From Rhodanobacter lindaniclasticus (GTDB taxonomy: Bacteria > Pseudomonadota > Gammaproteobacteria > Xanthomonadales > Rhodanobacteraceae), in NCBI RefSeq assembly GCF_004799035.1, contig NZ_MWIO01000031.1, positions 48,171 through 112,170 of the forward strand: DNA of 64,000 nucleotides, read 5' to 3'. The notes under the pieces are model-generated. The model saw only the letters and a program-made list of their open reading frames with translations, was not told the origin of the DNA and ran no database searches. Positions within the stretch are counted from its first letter, which is position 1. Each line of letters begins with the position of its first letter. Both the position numbers and the translations under genes were made by a program. Below are positions 1 through 7,984 of this stretch, piece after piece.

Positions 1-3000
1 CGCGGCCAGATCGAAACCGCCCTTCTCGCGCAAGGCCTCGGCGCAGGCATCGAACGCGTCGCGGAACACCGGCTCGCTGGCATGCAGCGCGCGCCCCATG
101 CCGGCGTACTGGGCACCCTGGCCAGGGAACAGGAACACCACGTCGCTCGCCTGCGCCGGCGCGCTGCGGGCCGCTGCCGCGGCGGTTTCCGCGCCGGCCA
201 GCTGCGCGCCGGCGCTGAGGGCGTCATCGGCGACCACGGCCAGCCGATGGGCGAAGGCCTTGCGCCCGACCGTCAGCGTCCACGCCGCGTCGGCAAGCTC
301 GAGGTCGGGCGCCGCAGTCAAGTGTGCGCCGAGCCGGGTGGCTGCCGCGCCCAGCGCGGTGGCCGTGCGCGCCGACAGCAACAGCAACTGCGGCCCGGCG
401 ATCGGCTCGCCCGGCGCCGGCGCCGGCGCTTCTTCCAGCACCACGTGCGCGTTGGTGCCGCCCACGCCGAACGAGCTCACGCCCGCGCGGCGCGGCACGC
501 CGGGGGCGCTGGTCCAGTCGTGCAGGCGATCGTTGACCACGAACGGCGAGCGGGCGAAGTCGATCGCCGGATTGGCCGCAGCGTAATGCAGGCTCGGCGG
601 AATCCGCCGCTCGGCCAGCGCCAGCGCGGTCTTGATCACCCCGGTCGCGCCGGCGGCGATCACCAGGTGGCCGACGTTGCTCTTGACCGAGCCGAGGCGG
701 CAGAAACCGGTATCTGGCGTGTCGCGGCGGAACGCCTTGACCAGGCCCTCGACCTCGATCGGATCGCCGATCGGCGTGGCCGTGCCGTGCGCCTCCACGT
801 AGGAGATGCTGCGCGCGTCGACGCCGGCGTTGCGCTGGGCCATCGCGACCACCGCGGCCTGGCCCTCGCTGCTGGGCGCCATGAAGCTGGCCTTGGTGCC
901 GCCGTCGTTGTTGATCGCACCGCCACGGATCACCGCGATGATCGGGTTGCCATCGGCCTGCGCGTCGGCCAGCCGCTTCAGCAGCACCACCGCCGCGCCA
1001 TCGCTGAACACCGTGCCGCGTGCCTCGGCGTCGAAGCTGCGCGTGTGGCCGTCCGGCGACAGCATGGCGCCGTCCTGGAACAGATAGCCGCTGCGCGGCG
1101 GGCAGGTGATCGAGGCGCCGCCGGCCAGCGCCATCTCGCACTGGCCGTTGCGCAGGCTCTCCATTGCCTGGCAGATCGCCACCAGCGAGGTGGAACAGGC
1201 GGTATGCACACTCACCGTCGGGCCGGTGAGATCGAGCTTGTGCGCGACCCGCGGCGCGATGAAATCCTTCTCGTTGTCCAGCATGACCTGGAACGCCCCG
1301 AGCTTTTCGACCTGGTCGGGATGCGCGCTGACGTGATGCTGGAAATAGGTCGCGTTGTACATGCCGGCGAACACGCCGACCGGACCGTCCTGTGCGCCGG
1401 GCGCATGGCCGGCGCGTTCCAGGCACTCCCAGCACAACTCCAGGAACAGCCGCTGCTGCGGATCCATCAACTCCGCCTCGCGCGGGCTGATGCCGAAGAA
1501 CGCGGCGTCGAACAGCTCCACGCCGTCGATCACGCCGCGTGCGGGGACGTAGGCCGGGTCGTCGCGCAGGCTGGCCGGAATCGACGGGTCGAGCTCGCCC
1601 GGCGCGAAACGGGTGATCGACTCGCGCCCTTCGCACAGGTTCTGCCAGAAGCTCTCGATGTCCGCGGCCCCGGGGAAGCGGCCGCTCATGCCGATGATCG
1701 CGATCGGTTCGGCGCCGGCGTGCGCGCCGGCGGAACGGGGGCGGGCCAGCCGCGCCGGTTCGATGCCGTCGGCGCCGGCGTGATCGCGGTGACGGGCCAG
1801 CGCCAGCGGCGTGGGATCGCGGAAGAAGGTCAGCACGTCCAGCGTGGCATCGCCGTCGCGACGCAAGCGATCGACCAACCGCACCGCCAGCAGCGAGCTG
1901 CCGCCCAGCTCGAAGAAATTGTCGCGGCGGCCCACCTTGTCCAGCGCGAGGCTGGCGGCAAACGCCGCGCACAGGCGTGTCTCCGCCTCGCCCACCGGAG
2001 TCTCGTAGGCCGCGGCCAGCTCCGGCCGCGCGCTGCCCGGTGCCGGCAACGCGGCGCGGTCGAGCTTGCCGTTGGCGGTGACCGGCAGCGCGTCCAGCAC
2101 CACCCAGGCGGCCGGCAGCATGAACTCCGGCAGTTCGGCGGCCAGGCCGCGGCGCAACGCCGGCAGGTCGGGACGGGCGGCGGCGGGCGCCACATAGGCC
2201 ACCAGGCGCTTGCCCAGCGGCGGGTCGTCGCGCAACACGACGGCGCAAGCGCGTACGCCGGGCTGGCGCAGCAGCGCCGCCTCGATCTCGCCGGTCTCGA
2301 TGCGGTAGCCGCGGATCTTGACCTGGCCGTCGCGGCGCCCGACGAACTCCAGCACGCCATCATGGCGCCAGCGCACCAGGTCGCCGGTGCGATACAGCCG
2401 ATCGTCGGCGCCGCCGAACGGATCGGCCACGAAACGCTCGGCGGTCAGCTGCTCGCGCCCGAGATAGCCGCGCGCCACGCCGGCGCCGCCGACGTACAAC
2501 TCGCCGACCACACCCGTCGGCAGCAGCTCACCGGCGGCGCCCATCACGTACACGCGGGTGTCGGCGATCGGCCGACCGATCGGCACCGAGCGCGCGTCGG
2601 CAGGCAGGTCGCGCGGGATCGGCCAGGTGCAGGTGAACGTGGTGCACTCGGTCGGGCCGTAGCCGTTGATGATCTCCACGCCGGGCAACGCGGCCAGCGC
2701 GCGACGCACGTGGTCGACCGACAGCGCCTCGCCGCCGATCAGCAACTGGCGCAGCCCGTCGAGCCGACGCGGCTCCTCGTCGACCACCGCATTGAACAGC
2801 GACGAGGTCAGCCACGCCGTGCTGACGCCTTCGCCGGCGATGGTTGCGGCCAGGCCGGCGGCGGTGGGGATCGTTTCGGGATGGACTACCACGCGGCCGC
2901 CGTTCAACAGCGCGCCCCAGATTTCCAGGGTCGACGCATCGAAACCGAGCGGCGCGGCGTGCAGCATGCGCGTGTCCGAATCCAGCCGCACGTAGTCGAC

Positions 3001-4158
3001 GCCGCATACCAGTCGGATGATCGAACGATGGGCGATCGCCACGCCCTTGGGCGTGCCGGTGGAGCCGGAGGTGTACATCACGTAGGCGAGCGCATTGCCG
3101 TCGACCGCAGGCAGCGGCGCGTCGTGCGGCGCGGGTGCGGACTCGACGGCATCCAGCGCCACGCACGCCACGCCCTCGGGCAACGACGGTGACGACGACG
3201 TCGACGCCACCAGCACCATCCGCGCGCCCGCATCGGCCAGCGCGAACGCCAACCGCTCCGGCGGGTAGTTGCGGTCGAGCGGCAGATAGGCCGCGCCGGC
3301 CTTGAGCACGCCGAGGATCGCCACCAGCGCCGCCGCCGAGCGCTCCAGCGCGACGCCGACGATGTCGCCGGGCACGACGCCGACATCGCGCAGATGCCGG
3401 GCCAAGGCGCTGGACCGCTCATCGAGCCGGGCATAGCTCAGGGCGCGTCCGTCCTCGACCACCGCCGGTGCGTCGGCATGTGCGGCGGCGGTGCGGGAGA
3501 ACAAGGCGGACACGCTGTCGCCGCGGTTGCGCGGCACCGTGGTGTCATTCCACTGCACCAGCAAGCGCTGGCGTTCGGCCGGGACAAGCAGATCCAGTTC
3601 GGCGAGGCTGGCCTCGCCTTCGTCGAGCAGGCCCGCCCATGCGCGCTGCACGCCACCGGCCAGCAGCTCCACGCTGGCCGCGGTCAGCGGACTGCGCCAG
3701 CGCAGTTCGAGGGCAGCGGTATCGCGATCGATGCGCCAGGTGGAGAGCGCGGCGGCGTCGCCCGGTACCGCCGTGTCGTGCAGCACCATCCACGCGACCG
3801 TGGCCGGAGCCACCGACTCGCCCGGCGCGGACAGCACGCCTTCCAGCCACGCCTTGCGCTGCGCGCCGCGAGGCACCGGCACGGTCAGCTGCCGGATGCG
3901 TCCGGCCTGGTGCAGTGTCGCCACGGCGGACTCGGCGCCGGTCAGTCGCGCCTCGACCAGGGCCAACGCGGCCAACAGGGTCAGCGCAGTGCGCGCGGGA
4001 TCGACCGCGTCCATCGCCGCCACGCGCGCAACCAATGCTTCGTCGAGCGGTACGCGGCGGCTTTGCCAGGCTTCGTCGCCGACAGGCGCGATGCCCGGCA
4101 GCACGTCCAGCAACGACACGCCGTCGTCAATTGCCACTGGATTGGATGCCGCGCCCAC
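1..4158 (-). CDS. Hybrid non-ribosomal peptide synthetase / polyketide synthase (A-PCP-KS-AT), 3' end outside window
   Basis: A modular megasynthase whose frame stays open to the left edge, giving about 1386 residues with the C-terminus missing. In order: a region of about 195 residues that resembles only the C-terminal half of a condensation domain and ends in the usual C-A linker (LLVQWNDT near 199); an adenylation domain with [10 protein letters not shown] near 361, NGYGPTE, YRTGD and ANGKLDR; a carrier domain with the phosphopantetheine serine in [10 protein letters not shown] near 752; a ketosynthase (about 816-1233) with Cys in TACSTSL, EAHGT and KSNVGH; and the start of an acyltransferase (FLFPGQGAQ near 1345), cut before its active serine. 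It should activate one amino acid and extend it with a malonyl-type unit. The start is a GTG 5 nt after AGGAGG; a GTG at 4137 and an ATG at 4242 are alternatives. Substrate specificity is not assigned. Confidence 0.9.
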   Translation of the reverse strand, partial: MGAASNPVAIDDGVSLLDVLPGIAPVGDEAWQSRRVPLDEALVARVAAMDAVDPARTALTLLAALALVEARLTGAESAVATLHQAGRIRQLTVPVPRGAQRKAWLEGVLSAPGESVAPATVAWMVLHDTAVPGDAAALSTWRIDRDTAALELRWRSPLTAASVELLAGGVQRAWAGLLDEGEASLAELDLLVPAERQRLLVQWNDTTVPRNRGDSVSALFSRTAAAHADAPAVVEDGRALSYARLDERSSALARHLRDVGVVPGDIVGVALERSAAALVAILGVLKAGAAYLPLDRNYPPERLAFALADAGARMVLVASTSSSPSLPEGVACVALDAVESAPAPHDAPLPAVDGNALAYVMYTSGSTGTPKGVAIAHRSIIRLVCGVDYVRLDSDTRMLHAAPLGFDASTLEIWGALLNGGRVVVHPETIPTAAGLAATIAGEGVSTAWLTSSLFNAVVDEEPRRLDGLRQLLIGGEALSVDHVRRALAALPGVEIINGYGPTECTTFTCTWPIPRDLPADARSVPIGRPIADTRVYVMGAAGELLPTGVVGELYVGGAGVARGYLGREQLTAERFVADPFGGADDRLYRTGDLVRWRHDGVLEFVGRRDGQVKIRGYRIETGEIEAALLRQPGVRACAVVLRDDPPLGKRLVAYVAPAAARPDLPALRRGLAAELPEFMLPAAWVVLDALPVTANGKLDRAALPAPGSARPELAAAYETPVGEAETRLCAAFAASLALDKVGRRDNFFELGGSSLLAVRLVDRLRRDGDATLDVLTFFRDPTPLALARHRDHAGADGIEPARLARPRSAGAHAGAEPIAIIGMSGRFPGAADIESFWQNLCEGRESITRFAPGELDPSIPASLRDDPAYVPARGVIDGVELFDAAFFGISPREAELMDPQQRLFLELCWECLERAGHAPGAQDGPVGVFAGMYNATYFQHHVSAHPDQVEKLGAFQVMLDNEKDFIAPRVAHKLDLTGPTVSVHTACSTSLVAICQAMESLRNGQCEMALAGGASITCPPRSGYLFQDGAMLSPDGHTRSFDAEARGTVFSDGAAVVLLKRLADAQADGNPIIAVIRGGAINNDGGTKASFMAPSSEGQAAVVAMAQRNAGVDARSISYVEAHGTATPIGDPIEVEGLVKAFRRDTPDTGFCRLGSVKSNVGHLVIAAGATGVIKTALALAERRIPPSLHYAAANPAIDFARSPFVVNDRLHDWTSAPGVPRRAGVSSFGVGGTNAHVVLEEAPAPAPGEPIAGPQLLLLSARTATALGAAATRLGAHLTAAPDLELADAAWTLTVGRKAFAHRLAVVADDALSAGAQLAGAETAAAAARSAPAQASDVVFLFPGQGAQYAGMGRALHASEPVFRDAFDACAEALREKGGFDLAA

Positions 4159-4328
4159 CGCCCCCTCCTGGTCGGGGCGGCGATGACCGCCACGACACTC
4201 GCCGATCTCCTTCGGGCAGGATGCGCATCGTTCGCGAGGCATCGCGGATCGACCGGCATCTGCCCAGCGGAACTGCCTGGAGGCGCCCGCTTGTCGCGTC
4301 GTCACCAAACCAGCCCCTGGACGACAAG

Positions 4329-4359
4329 ATTAGCGCAAAATCGTGCAGAACTGTGCAAC
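4329..4359 (-). promoter_or_regulatory. Possible promoter of the NRPS-PKS gene
   Basis: On the minus strand the 242-bp gap before the synthase contains TTGCAC followed after 18 bp by GCTAAT, a weak sigma70-like pair about 170 nt upstream of the GTG. Nothing else stands out in this gap. The assignment rests only on consensus similarity. Confidence 0.25.
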
Positions 4360-4400
4360 AGAACACGCCATTCTAGATGCCTGTGTGCTATGCAGCAAAG

Positions 4401-5237
4401 CTAGGGCGCAGCGGCGGACTGGAACGCAAACAGCCACAGGATCGCCCGCTGGCGCGGGCTGCCACTCCAGCTCACCCGATAGGTGCCGGCACGGTCGACC
4501 TGACGGTAGGCCACCGCGCACTGCACGCCGCTGATCGGCGGCAACTGCAGATAGCTGTCGATCACCGTGAAACCGTTGTCCGGCACCGCGCTCATCTGGC
4601 GCACGTTGCCGTCACCCCACCACACCGCGATCAAGGTGGCCGGCCCGGTCGTGGCGACCTCGCCGCTGGTCACGCTGAAGCGGTCGTCCGGTTCGGAGAG
4701 CATGCCTTCCAGCGTGCGCTTGAGCTTGCCCGCGATGCGCTGGGTCAAGGTCGGCGCGGGGTAATTCTGGGCGAAATCCTGCAGCACGGCGGCGTGGCGG
4801 ATCTCCACGAAGGGAATGGTGATCTCGCGGTCGGGCTCGCCCGGCTTGTCGATGCTGACCGTGTGGTGCGGACCGCCGGGGCCGGCCAGCGACACGTAGG
4901 CCTTCACGTCGAAGCGGCCCTGGTAGCCGTCGTAGACGGCGGTGGGGCCGACCTGGGTCCAGTGCCGCCCATAGCTGTCGGTCGGCGGCACCGCGTTACT
5001 GGCAAAGCCGCCATTGAGCACCAGCAACGCACTGCCCGTGGGTGCCGTGTCGAGCGGCACGGTCACGGCAGGACGGCGGCCGCGGTGATCGGCCTGCGCC
5101 AGCAGGGTGTGGACGCCGAGCGCCGGCGGCGCGGGCACCGGAGGAACCGGCCCGTCGACGCCTGCCGCGGTCAGCGGAATGCAGGCCAGCATGAGCACCC
5201 GCCAGGCCCGGCGACCGCCACGCGACCGCCCGGACAT
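4401..5237 (-). CDS. Secreted beta-rich protein of unknown function
   Basis: A 278-residue protein with a basic N-terminus and hydrophobic stretch (RRAWRVLMLACIPLTAAG) typical of a signal peptide, then a Pro/Ala-rich segment and a globular part rich in alternating hydrophobic and Gly/Thr residues, likely a beta-sandwich. I do not recognise a catalytic motif. The pattern around residues 75-115 (LLVLNGG, DSYGRHWTQVG) resembles uncharacterised secreted domains in which short DS-x-G-x-x-W/Y-T turns recur. Its ATG overlaps the stop codon of the upstream oxygenase gene (TGATG), so the two are probably translated together. It is transcribed toward the NRPS-PKS, 242 bp away. Role unknown; periplasmic or outer-surface location is inferred from the signal peptide. 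Confidence 0.75.
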   Translation of the reverse strand: MSGRSRGGRRAWRVLMLACIPLTAAGVDGPVPPVPAPPALGVHTLLAQADHRGRRPAVTVPLDTAPTGSALLVLNGGFASNAVPPTDSYGRHWTQVGPTAVYDGYQGRFDVKAYVSLAGPGGPHHTVSIDKPGEPDREITIPFVEIRHAAVLQDFAQNYPAPTLTQRIAGKLKRTLEGMLSEPDDRFSVTSGEVATTGPATLIAVWWGDGNVRQMSAVPDNGFTVIDSYLQLPPISGVQCAVAYRQVDRAGTYRVSWSGSPRQRAILWLFAFQSAAAP

Positions 5238-6160
5238 CACGAATCGCCGACTTTGGCGTACGGCGCGGCATCCGAATCGACGGACGCGCCGGCCAGTCGC
5301 CGCGCCAGCCGCTTGGCGCCGGTGTAGAGGCCGCCGGCCGCCAGCGTGGCGGCGTCGAACAGCGGGAAGCGACCCACCACTGGCGGCACCCAACCCCGAC
5401 CGCGCAGCATGTCGTGGGTGCGATGCAGCAGGGCGTCGCGCCGCGTCGACCGCGTGTAGTAGGTGAAGCTCATGGTGATCGACGGGCCATCCCCGTTCTC
5501 GACCATGTGCGGGCTGGTCGAGGGCATGTACGCGCCCATCCCGGGTTCCAGCTCGAACACCTGCGCGCGCTCGCGATACTCCTCGCGCCACTGCAGCAGC
5601 TCGCGCGAATGGGTGCGGTGAAAACGGTCGCGCGCATGCTCGCTGACCACCTGCGTGTCGCGATGGTCCCAGACGTAGATGCGCTTGCGGCCCTGTACCT
5701 GCAGGATGAAATTGTGTTCCTTGTCCATGTGGAACGGCGTCACCGCCCTCGGCGAGGTGAGGAAGATCCAGCCGGCGCGATAGCACATGCCCGGGTCGAC
5801 CACCTCCACCTGCGGCCGGATCGAATCGAGCACCTCGTCGACGACGGCGCGGTACTGCGGGTCGGACTGCACGTTGAGCAGCGAAGTCCATGCCGCGGCA
5901 TGCTCGATATCGCTCAGCGTCGCCTCGACACCCTTGGCGTTGGGGTGCAGGCGGGGGGCCTCGTTGAACGACGTGCCCGCCGTGGCGTCGCCGCTGTGCG
6001 AGCGCACGCGGCCACGCGCCTCCAGCCGCTTGCCCAGCTCGACCAGGGCCGGCAACTGCAACGCGGGGTGCGCCGCCAGATGATGCCGCACACCCTGTAT
6101 CCGCCAGGGATCGAACTGATCCCAGGCGACTTCCAGCCACTTGGACGATGGACCCGACAT
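5237..6160 (-). CDS. JmjC/cupin-8-like Fe(II) oxygenase family protein
   Basis: A 307-residue protein of the cupin-like/JmjC superfamily. The jelly-roll metal site is visible: His and Asp in PFHMDKEHNF near residues 142-144 and a distal His in PSTSPHMVEN near 217, with the conserved WDH after the first pair. Family members bind Fe(II) and 2-oxoglutarate and hydroxylate proteins or small molecules; related cupin-like proteins also sit in secondary-metabolite clusters. The start is the ATG at 6160, preceded by GGGAGGGGG a few bases upstream; upstream in-frame residues are low-complexity and unlikely to be translated. It overlaps the next gene by one base (TGATG). Placement just upstream of the NRPS-PKS suggests tailoring or regulation of that pathway, but no substrate can be read from the sequence. 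Confidence 0.8.
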   Translation of the reverse strand: MSGPSSKWLEVAWDQFDPWRIQGVRHHLAAHPALQLPALVELGKRLEARGRVRSHSGDATAGTSFNEAPRLHPNAKGVEATLSDIEHAAAWTSLLNVQSDPQYRAVVDEVLDSIRPQVEVVDPGMCYRAGWIFLTSPRAVTPFHMDKEHNFILQVQGRKRIYVWDHRDTQVVSEHARDRFHRTHSRELLQWREEYRERAQVFELEPGMGAYMPSTSPHMVENGDGPSITMSFTYYTRSTRRDALLHRTHDMLRGRGWVPPVVGRFPLFDAATLAAGGLYTGAKRLARRLAGASVDSDAAPYAKVGDS

Positions 6161-6236
6161 GCCCCCTCCCGCGATCCGCAAGCTGCGCCGCGGGATCGAA
6201 GCGGCAGTGTGCCCCGCACCCCGACGCCCCGCAAGC

Positions 6237-7076
6237 TCAGTCGCGGCGGAAGCAGAAGCCGTGGTAGCGGTCGACCGAGCAGGCGGGTTCGAACGGAATG
6301 CGCATGTGACGCTCGGTCGTCGACCAGTGATCGACCACACGATAGCCGGCTGCCGCAAACTCTTCGATGAAGGCATCCAGCGCGGACACCCGATATGGGC
6401 AGTTGGCAATGCCGACCCGGCGTCGGGTGACGCGCTGGAGGGTCACGAAGCTGCGCTCGGGGTGCAGCGGCGTCACGTTGACCAGCACGTGGCGCGGCGG
6501 CTCGCGCAACGGCCGCAGCAGCTCCGGCAGCGAATAATCGAGGTACTGCAGCACGCCACTGCAGAGCAGCACGTCGCAGCCGTTGGCGTCCTGCGGCGAA
6601 TCGGTGAAGCCGAGCTTGCCGGCGCCGTCCTCTCGCTCGGCCAGCGCGCGTCCGGCCGCGACCACGGCGGGGACATCGTGCACCAGCCAGCGCAGGTCAT
6701 CGGGATACGGCAGGTGGTGGCGGAAACCGAAATAGCTGGTGCCCACATTGCCGCCCAGGTCGAACAGTTTCCGCGCATCGGCGGCAAACAGCTGCGAGAG
6801 CCAGAACAGCACCGGGTAATCCACGATCTGCACGCGCTCCAGCCGGTCGGCGTAGAGCTCGCCCGATTGCGGCTGGTCGTAGCTGGTCGGCAACGAAGCC
6901 GGCGCCCCGGCACGCGCCGCCTCGACACTGGCGAACACGCCACCGTAGGCATTGCCGGGCAACACGTCGCTGGCGAACAGGCGCCGGTAGAGCGGCCGCG
7001 CGAGCAGGCGCACGCCCGGCAATTCGGCCACGCCGAGCGCAACGCCACGCAGGCTTGCGGACAGTCCCCTGGACAT
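6237..7076 (-). CDS. SAM-dependent methyltransferase, TIGR04325-like family
   Basis: A 279-residue protein with a Rossmann-type glycine motif (LFDLGGNVGTSYFGF near residue 105), an acidic loop (VHDVPAVVAAG) and a CSGVLQYLDY segment, the layout of the putative methyltransferases grouped as TIGR04325. These occur in polysaccharide and secondary-metabolite loci, and several are thought to modify sugars or lipids. The ATG at 7076 is chosen because it follows GGAGGAG with good spacing; a longer in-frame start at 7097 has no such site. It is the first gene of the minus-strand run leading to the oxygenase (76-bp gap) and NRPS-PKS. Substrate unknown. Confidence 0.8.
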   Translation of the reverse strand: MSRGLSASLRGVALGVAELPGVRLLARPLYRRLFASDVLPGNAYGGVFASVEAARAGAPASLPTSYDQPQSGELYADRLERVQIVDYPVLFWLSQLFAADARKLFDLGGNVGTSYFGFRHHLPYPDDLRWLVHDVPAVVAAGRALAEREDGAGKLGFTDSPQDANGCDVLLCSGVLQYLDYSLPELLRPLREPPRHVLVNVTPLHPERSFVTLQRVTRRRVGIANCPYRVSALDAFIEEFAAAGYRVVDHWSTTERHMRIPFEPACSVDRYHGFCFRRD

Positions 7077-7156
7077 CGTTGCTCCTCCCTCCGCCACCGG
7101 TGCGCCACGCTAGCACGAGCGCCCGCTGGCGCGCCCTGCCCTCCGCGCCGAACAGG

Positions 7157-7162
7157 TATAGT
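7157..7162 (+). promoter_or_regulatory. Likely -10 element for the J-domain gene
   Basis: TATAGT on the plus strand, about 70 nt before the GTG start of the J-domain gene. No convincing -35 hexamer precedes it at 16-18 bp, so it may need an activator. Confidence 0.3.
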
Positions 7163-7234
7163 CCCGCAGAACGGCGGCATGAACGAGGGTGCGCGACGGG
7201 CGACCCGGCTCGCAGCATTGGGGAGAAGCACGAC

Positions 7235-7891
7235 GTGGCGCGCGAGACCGATTTCCTGGACCTCTACAGGCTGCTTGACCTCGAACCGGGCTGTGGCCTG
7301 GGCGAGTTCAAGCATGCCTATCGACGCCGCGTGGCGGTCCTGCACCCCGATCGCCGCAGCGATGATCCGCACGGCGTGGCCGCGCAACGGCTGCAACAGC
7401 TCACCGCGATGTACGGCATGGCGATGGAGTTCCATCGCGCGCACGGCCGTTTGCCCGGCGCGGCAAGTGTGCGGCCGTCCCCATCACCGGCGGGCGAGGC
7501 CGGGCCGGCAGCGGTGGCGCCGCGGGTACGCACGAGCCGGCGGCGCTCCCGCCGCTGGTTGTTGCTGCCGGCCGCCGCCATCGCGGTGTGGCTGCTGTGG
7601 CCGGGCGAACCGCCCTCGCCGCCCGCTGCCCCGCCCGCCGAAATCGTGCATCACGCCGCGCCGACGCCGTTGGCGGAGCGGCCGGCGGCACAGCCGGCGT
7701 GGGGTTTGGGCATGGATGCCGCCAGCGTGCGCAGCATCGAAGGCGAACCCACCCTGATGCCCAGCGACCAGCGATGGGAGTATGGCCCGTCGTGGGTGCG
7801 CTTTGAAGACGGCAAGGTGGTCGACTGGTACAGCTCGCCGCTGTACCCGCTGCATGTCACCGCGCACGGCGGCGCGCCGCGGGGCCAGTGA
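7235..7891 (+). CDS. Membrane-anchored J-domain protein
   Basis: A 218-residue protein. Residues about 5-65 form a short J domain with the HPD tripeptide (LHPDRRSDDP near 37) that stimulates DnaK-type ATPases. A basic linker and one hydrophobic helix (about 106-124, RRWLLLPAAAIAVWLLWPG) follow, then a C-terminal domain of about 80 residues with several Trp/Tyr residues, presumably periplasmic. No Gly/Phe or zinc-finger region is present, so it is not DnaJ itself but a specialised co-chaperone. The GTG at 7235 is chosen because GGGAGAA lies 7-8 nt upstream; longer in-frame extensions run back into the promoter. It lies alone on the plus strand between two minus-strand blocks. Confidence 0.75.
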   Translation: MARETDFLDLYRLLDLEPGCGLGEFKHAYRRRVAVLHPDRRSDDPHGVAAQRLQQLTAMYGMAMEFHRAHGRLPGAASVRPSPSPAGEAGPAAVAPRVRTSRRRSRRWLLLPAAAIAVWLLWPGEPPSPPAAPPAEIVHHAAPTPLAERPAAQPAWGLGMDAASVRSIEGEPTLMPSDQRWEYGPSWVRFEDGKVVDWYSSPLYPLHVTAHGGAPRGQ

Positions 7892-7949
7892 GCGCGCGAT
7901 GCGCCGGACCGCCCCTGATCGACGGCGATCACGGCACGGAGGGGCGTCA

Positions 7950-7979
7950 GCCGCGACCGGTACTAACGCCGGTCGCGGC
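7950..7979. terminator. Hairpin between convergent genes
   Basis: A perfect 11-bp stem (7950-7960 with 7969-7979) with an 8-nt loop sits between the converging J-domain and heparinase-like genes. No T-run follows on either strand, so Rho-independent termination is only possible, not shown. Confidence 0.4.
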
Positions 7980-7984
7980 CCGAC

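Noticed and set aside
82..3192. A 1036-residue open frame on the plus strand over the NRPS-PKS gene
   Set aside because: It is rich in Arg/His/Ala/Gly with no domain, while the opposite frame holds all NRPS and PKS motifs; it is an antisense shadow caused by high GC at the third codon position.
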